Positions 60,388 through 64,000 of a stretch of DNA of 64,000 nucleotides are shown one piece after another. Position 1 is the first letter of the stretch. Every line of letters begins with the position of its first letter. A program made the position numbers and the translations under genes. The DNA comes from Hymenobacter sp. GOD-10R (GTDB taxonomy: Bacteria; Bacteroidota; Bacteroidia; Cytophagales; Hymenobacteraceae), in NCBI RefSeq assembly GCF_035609205.1, contig NZ_CP141184.1, positions 4,657,001 to 4,721,000 of the forward strand, given 5' to 3'. Below the pieces are notes generated by a model. It saw only the letters and a list, made by a program, of their open reading frames with translations, did not search any database and was not told the DNA's origin.

Positions 60388-62781
60388 TTAGCGCGGGAAA
60401 TAAACCCGGAAAGTGGAGCCCTGTCCCAGTTGGCTGTCTACCTCAATGCGGCCGCCCGCGTTTTCCAGGATGCGTTTGACCATGTAGAGACCCACGCCGG
60501 TGCCTTCGACGTGGGTGTGCAGGCGCTGAAACATGGCAAAGAGCCGCTCCTTGTCCTGCGCCAAATCCAGCCCCAGGCCGTTGTCCTGCACCTCCAGTAC
60601 GACGTAGTCGGTGGCCCGCCAACTGCGCAGCTGCACGGCGGGCACCCGGTCGAGGTGACGATACTTGAAAGCGTTGCTGAGCAAGTTGTAGACCACCGAG
60701 CGCAGGTTCTTCTCGGCAAACCTCACGGTCAGGTCCTCGGGGATGGTCACGGTCAGCTGGCCCTGGGTTTCAACCAGCAGCGGCGTCAAATCGAGGCGCA
60801 CCGCCTCCACTACGGGAGCCACGGCCACGGCATCGCTGGCGGGATTGTGCTCTTTTTGCAGGCGGCTTAGGTCGGTCAGGTGGGTGATGGTGCGGCGGAA
60901 GCGCTCGATGGCGTCCTGCATCAGCGTCAGCATCAGGGGTACGTCCCCGGTGCGGCCCGCCTCCGGCAGTTCGTGCTCCAGGGCCAGTAGCAGGCCCTCG
61001 AGGTTGGTGATCGGAGCCTTCAAATCGTGGCTGGCCGTGTAAATGAAGTTGTCCAGGTCCACGTTGGTGCGCGTGAGCTGCTGCTGTAACGCTACTTGCT
61101 CGTGGACTTCAAACGTGAGGCCACTATGCCCCAGCACCTGGCCTTCGGTCCCGAACAGGGGTTGGCTGCGGCTTAACATCCACCGGTACTGCCCATCAGC
61201 CCGGCGGAAGCGGTAGGGCGTGCTCAACCAGGGCTGGCCGGCCTGCACGGCGGCCACAAAACTGGGCTGTTGCTCCACTAGGTCGCCGGGATGCACCGTC
61301 GCCCAGCCTTCATCCAACGAGCGCAGCCGGGCGGCGTCCAGGCCCGTCCACTCGAAAAACTCTTTGTTCAGATACACCAGGCTACCCGCCGCGTCGGTGC
61401 GAAACAGGAAGGCGGGGGAGTGGGCCGTGAGCAGGCGCAACTCCGCGGCCGCCTCGTCCGCCTGCTGGCGGGCCAGCACTTGCTCGGTCACCTCTACGGC
61501 CACGTCAATCGCGCCCAGCAACTGGCCGTCGGCATCGTAGAGCGGCTGGTAGACGAAGTTGTAGTAATGGGTTTGCACGTGCTCGCCGCGGAGCACATCC
61601 GCCGGGGTTTCCGTGCCGATAAAGGGTACTTCTGTACGCAGGACCTGCCGCATTTGTTCATCAAAGCCTTGGCCGCGCAGCTCGGGTACCGCGTCCATAA
61701 AGGGCAGGCCGATTACCTGCTCGGGGGTGCGCCCCCACAGGGTCGCCATTTGCGCGTTCGCCGCCGTAATGCGCAACTCCTCCCCCTGAAAGACCCCTAT
61801 CGCCACCGGGGACTGGTCGAGAATGAGTTGCAGCAGGGTGCGCTCGCGCTCCGCCGTGGCCAGCGCCTGCTCGGCTACCTGGGTGCGCTCCTGCACACGC
61901 GCTTCCAACTCGGCATTGAACTGCTCGACCTGCTGGCGGGCGCGCACTTGCTGGCTCACGTCGTACGTGAAGTCCATCACGCCGTCGATGTGGCCCTGCA
62001 CGTTGCGCAACGGGTGCAGGGAGATGTTGAGAAAGACCTGCACCGGCTGCCCGTTGCCGTGGAAATCGAACCAGCCTTCCATTTCGCGCAGGTACACCGG
62101 CTCCCCGCTCTGGTAGACCTGGTCAAACAAGGCCACGACCCCCAGCTCGACGGACTCCGGGGTACCCTCGCGAAACGGCCGGCCCAGGAAGGAGCGGTGC
62201 GGAAACAGGCTCTGATAGGCGGGGTTGACGAATTGGTAGATGTGGTCGGGCCCTTGGTAGACAGCAATGTAGGCGGGCATCTGCGTGAGCACCTCCCGGA
62301 AGCGTTGGCGCTGTTGCTCGGCCACGGCGTGGGCCGCTTGCTCGGCGGCCACGCTTTCGCGTAGCTGCCGCTCGACCTGGCGGCTGGCGGTAATGTCCAG
62401 CACGGATTGAATAATGAACTGCACCTGCCCCGCGGCATCGAGCACGGGCGTATGGCGCGATTGCCAGTAGCGCTCGACGAAGCGGCCCGGCCAGGTCGGG
62501 TCGGGCACGTCGTAGTGCTGCGGGGCCATCTCGTGCGGCTGCTTGGTGGCCAGCACCCTTTCCAGCGAAGCGCGCACGTTGACCACGGCGTTAGCCTCGG
62601 GCGTCTCGGGGTTGTCGGGGAAGGCGTCGAAGATGTGCTGCCCCACGAGCAGGTCTCGCTCCGTGAGCGTGGCGGCTAGGTAGTCGTCGCTGGCGCCCAC
62701 GATCACCCATTCTGGAGATAGCAGCAGTGTAGCCCCGGGCTGGGCGTTGAAAACGGGCAGCAAGTCGAGCGAGCGGGACAT
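60388..62781 (-). CDS. Multi-PAS sensor histidine kinase
   Basis: 797 residues from the ATG at 62781 (MSRSLDLLPVFN). Four PAS domains with coiled-coil linkers (first: LLLSPEWVIVGASDDYLAAT; last: HSPAFLFRTDAAGSLVYLNK), HisKA with YTASHDLKAPITNLEGLLLA (H585), HATPase_c (LLSNAFKYRHLDRVPAVQLR, GTGVGLYMVKRILENAGGRI). Soluble, so it senses a cytosolic signal. Together with the small regulator 38 bp downstream it mirrors the pair at 56889/59433, in inverted orientation. Confidence 0.92.
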   Translation of the reverse strand: MSRSLDLLPVFNAQPGATLLLSPEWVIVGASDDYLAATLTERDLLVGQHIFDAFPDNPETPEANAVVNVRASLERVLATKQPHEMAPQHYDVPDPTWPGRFVERYWQSRHTPVLDAAGQVQFIIQSVLDITASRQVERQLRESVAAEQAAHAVAEQQRQRFREVLTQMPAYIAVYQGPDHIYQFVNPAYQSLFPHRSFLGRPFREGTPESVELGVVALFDQVYQSGEPVYLREMEGWFDFHGNGQPVQVFLNISLHPLRNVQGHIDGVMDFTYDVSQQVRARQQVEQFNAELEARVQERTQVAEQALATAERERTLLQLILDQSPVAIGVFQGEELRITAANAQMATLWGRTPEQVIGLPFMDAVPELRGQGFDEQMRQVLRTEVPFIGTETPADVLRGEHVQTHYYNFVYQPLYDADGQLLGAIDVAVEVTEQVLARQQADEAAAELRLLTAHSPAFLFRTDAAGSLVYLNKEFFEWTGLDAARLRSLDEGWATVHPGDLVEQQPSFVAAVQAGQPWLSTPYRFRRADGQYRWMLSRSQPLFGTEGQVLGHSGLTFEVHEQVALQQQLTRTNVDLDNFIYTASHDLKAPITNLEGLLLALEHELPEAGRTGDVPLMLTLMQDAIERFRRTITHLTDLSRLQKEHNPASDAVAVAPVVEAVRLDLTPLLVETQGQLTVTIPEDLTVRFAEKNLRSVVYNLLSNAFKYRHLDRVPAVQLRSWRATDYVVLEVQDNGLGLDLAQDKERLFAMFQRLHTHVEGTGVGLYMVKRILENAGGRIEVDSQLGQGSTFRVYFPR

Positions 62782-62993
62782 AGGAGCACGGGAAGAAATA
62801 AACCAGAGATAGGCAGGGACAGCCCGCAAGCTACGAATCGATTGAGACGATGCGCCTTGCTCGTGCGCTTACTTCCACGGATTGGCCAATTGGAGCATGT
62901 GACTATATCTTTCCGGCTGGTGCGGGCCTAAGTACAATCTCGAAGTCCCGCCTTGGGAGAGAGTCTGATCAGCACTAACGCTAGTGCTTTTAC

Positions 62994-63854
62994 TTACCAA
63001 TTTCTGTACGGAACAAGAGATACTTTGGTAATAGCATGCAGGTCATGACCTAGGTAAGTGCAGGACTGCAATGCGAGATCTTGTCTAGGCCCTGGGCCAA
63101 CAACTATGGTTGATAGCTTAAGTGGGTCAGCCTCCTTATTCTTTACGAGTGGTATTTCTACGTATGGTATTAATATGTCTTTAGCCTCTCGAAACTTTAT
63201 TGTATCCCGCTTGAAGAACAAGGTCTGATTGCCATTAAGCGTAAAAATGTCAGCCCGGACATCAAAATAAGTTTTAATCAAGCGCCATTCGGCTTCTTCC
63301 CCAAACTTCTCGTGCTTCATGATTGCGGCAGCCTGTGCTAAGGCTTTGGGCATCTCGCGTATGGAACGGTGGCAGTTATAGTACCTAGAACTATTGCCTT
63401 GTTCGTGCTCTTCCAGCGCCTTAGCCCATTCTGCCGGCGTGAAGCCGATAATCTTAGCTTTGATATAAGCTATTTGCTCTTGCTTATCATAAATACACTT
63501 TTGAAGCGTGAGGCCATTATCCGTTATAACCTCCTCTAACTGCTCGCTATCAAACGAGAACGAAAAGCCACCAGTAGGGCAATAGCCTCGCCACTGGCTT
63601 AATTGATCATCGTTTTCCGAGAGCGAGAACGTGAACACTGCCGTTACAGCTCCATTTATATAATCATTATAGCCGAAGCCTTGATACTCTGAGTCAACTA
63701 TCTGCTTTGTTAATTTATAAGCATACGTATACTCTTCAATATCATTCTGATAGTGAATATTGGTAAACCATAAAGATTTACTTCGAACAATACCCATCAA
63801 GCCTGCTGGGCTGGAATAGTGATAAAGCTTGTTAAGATCCTGCGGAAAATCCAT
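62994..63854 (-). CDS. DUF2971 protein
   Basis: 286 residues. Typical opening LYHYSSPAGLMGIVRSKSLW then NDIEEY, the centre FSLSENDDQLSQWRGYCPTG and a C-terminal KDILIPYVEI / TIVVGPG stretch match DUF2971. This is a family seen near mobile and defence-type loci; its activity is not known. AT-richer than the kinase genes, which suggests a separate origin. Confidence 0.87.
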   Translation of the reverse strand: MDFPQDLNKLYHYSSPAGLMGIVRSKSLWFTNIHYQNDIEEYTYAYKLTKQIVDSEYQGFGYNDYINGAVTAVFTFSLSENDDQLSQWRGYCPTGGFSFSFDSEQLEEVITDNGLTLQKCIYDKQEQIAYIKAKIIGFTPAEWAKALEEHEQGNSSRYYNCHRSIREMPKALAQAAAIMKHEKFGEEAEWRLIKTYFDVRADIFTLNGNQTLFFKRDTIKFREAKDILIPYVEIPLVKNKEADPLKLSTIVVGPGPRQDLALQSCTYLGHDLHAITKVSLVPYRNW

Positions 63855-64000
63855 AATGTGGTTTTATAATAAGATGAATGATACGCTATATCAAATCCGT
63901 TGCCTTGACACATGCTGCATAATCCTCTAGTCCTCCTGCATCTGCAAAGCACAAGCACTGGTGTAGGTGGTTGATCCCCGAATTATAGTACACTCCGACG

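Overview
The window looks like a chromosomal segment of a Cytophagales bacterium, most probably Hymenobacter or a close relative. Evidence: a type IX secretion (T9SS) sorting domain at the C-terminus of one exported protein, Bacteroidota-type families (DUF4266/DUF3570 cluster, DUF4468, ScyD/ScyE), few Shine-Dalgarno sequences, and GC-rich genes separated by AT-rich gaps. The tetranucleotide CTAG, rare in most bacteria, is conspicuously common (CCTAGG, GCTAGG, CCTAGC). The genus call is inference.

1-4.4 kb: nitrite assimilation, nirD (cut by the left edge) and nirB on the minus strand, divergent from cobA, which makes the siroheme precursor NirB needs. 4.5-13.9 kb: exported proteins (T9SS cargo, a tail-fibre-like exported protein, a glycoside hydrolase lipoprotein), an aldo/keto reductase, a Bcr/CflA drug exporter and a ScyD/ScyE-like lipoprotein. 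13.9-17.3 kb: a chromate operon (ChrB-domain/AraC fusion regulator, ChrA exporter, DUF1259 protein). 17.4-25.7 kb: a DUF937-OmpA protein, then an OmpR-type two-component system divergent from a thioredoxin/ApbE/DUF4266/DUF3570 cluster, with tandem 11-bp-spaced CTTAAG boxes that look like the response-regulator sites; then a VIT1/CCC1 metal transporter. 25.7-38.6 kb: a five-PAS hybrid histidine kinase, a VOC protein, two Crp-type regulators, an MDR dehydrogenase, a cupin, an NmrA-like protein and an AraC regulator, with about 1 kb of non-coding or decayed DNA and one membrane gene broken by an amber codon.

38.65-about 55.1 kb: an integrated phage-like element. A fragment resembling a tRNA 3' end and a perfect 36-bp palindrome precede a tyrosine integrase. 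Then come an excisionase-like HTH protein, a KilA-N protein, a pair of paralogous small proteins, a replication initiator that carries a lambda-like origin inside its coding sequence (four 22-23-bp-spaced iterons, then an AT-rich stretch with two perfect 13-mers), DnaB, a regulatory/repeat region (four related hairpins, six TGCTAA boxes, a 22-bp palindrome), a terminase small-subunit remnant and a tail tape-measure protein. Terminase large subunit, portal and capsid genes are absent, so this is either a decayed prophage or a satellite-like element.

55.2-64 kb: an RsbQ-like hydrolase next to two convergent, paralogous PAS-kinase/single-domain response-regulator pairs, then a DUF2971 protein. 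The most interesting candidate for an undescribed system is the element's replication module (43.5-48.2 kb): origin-in-gene iterons, DnaB, and a downstream array of paired TGCTAA boxes with a palindrome.
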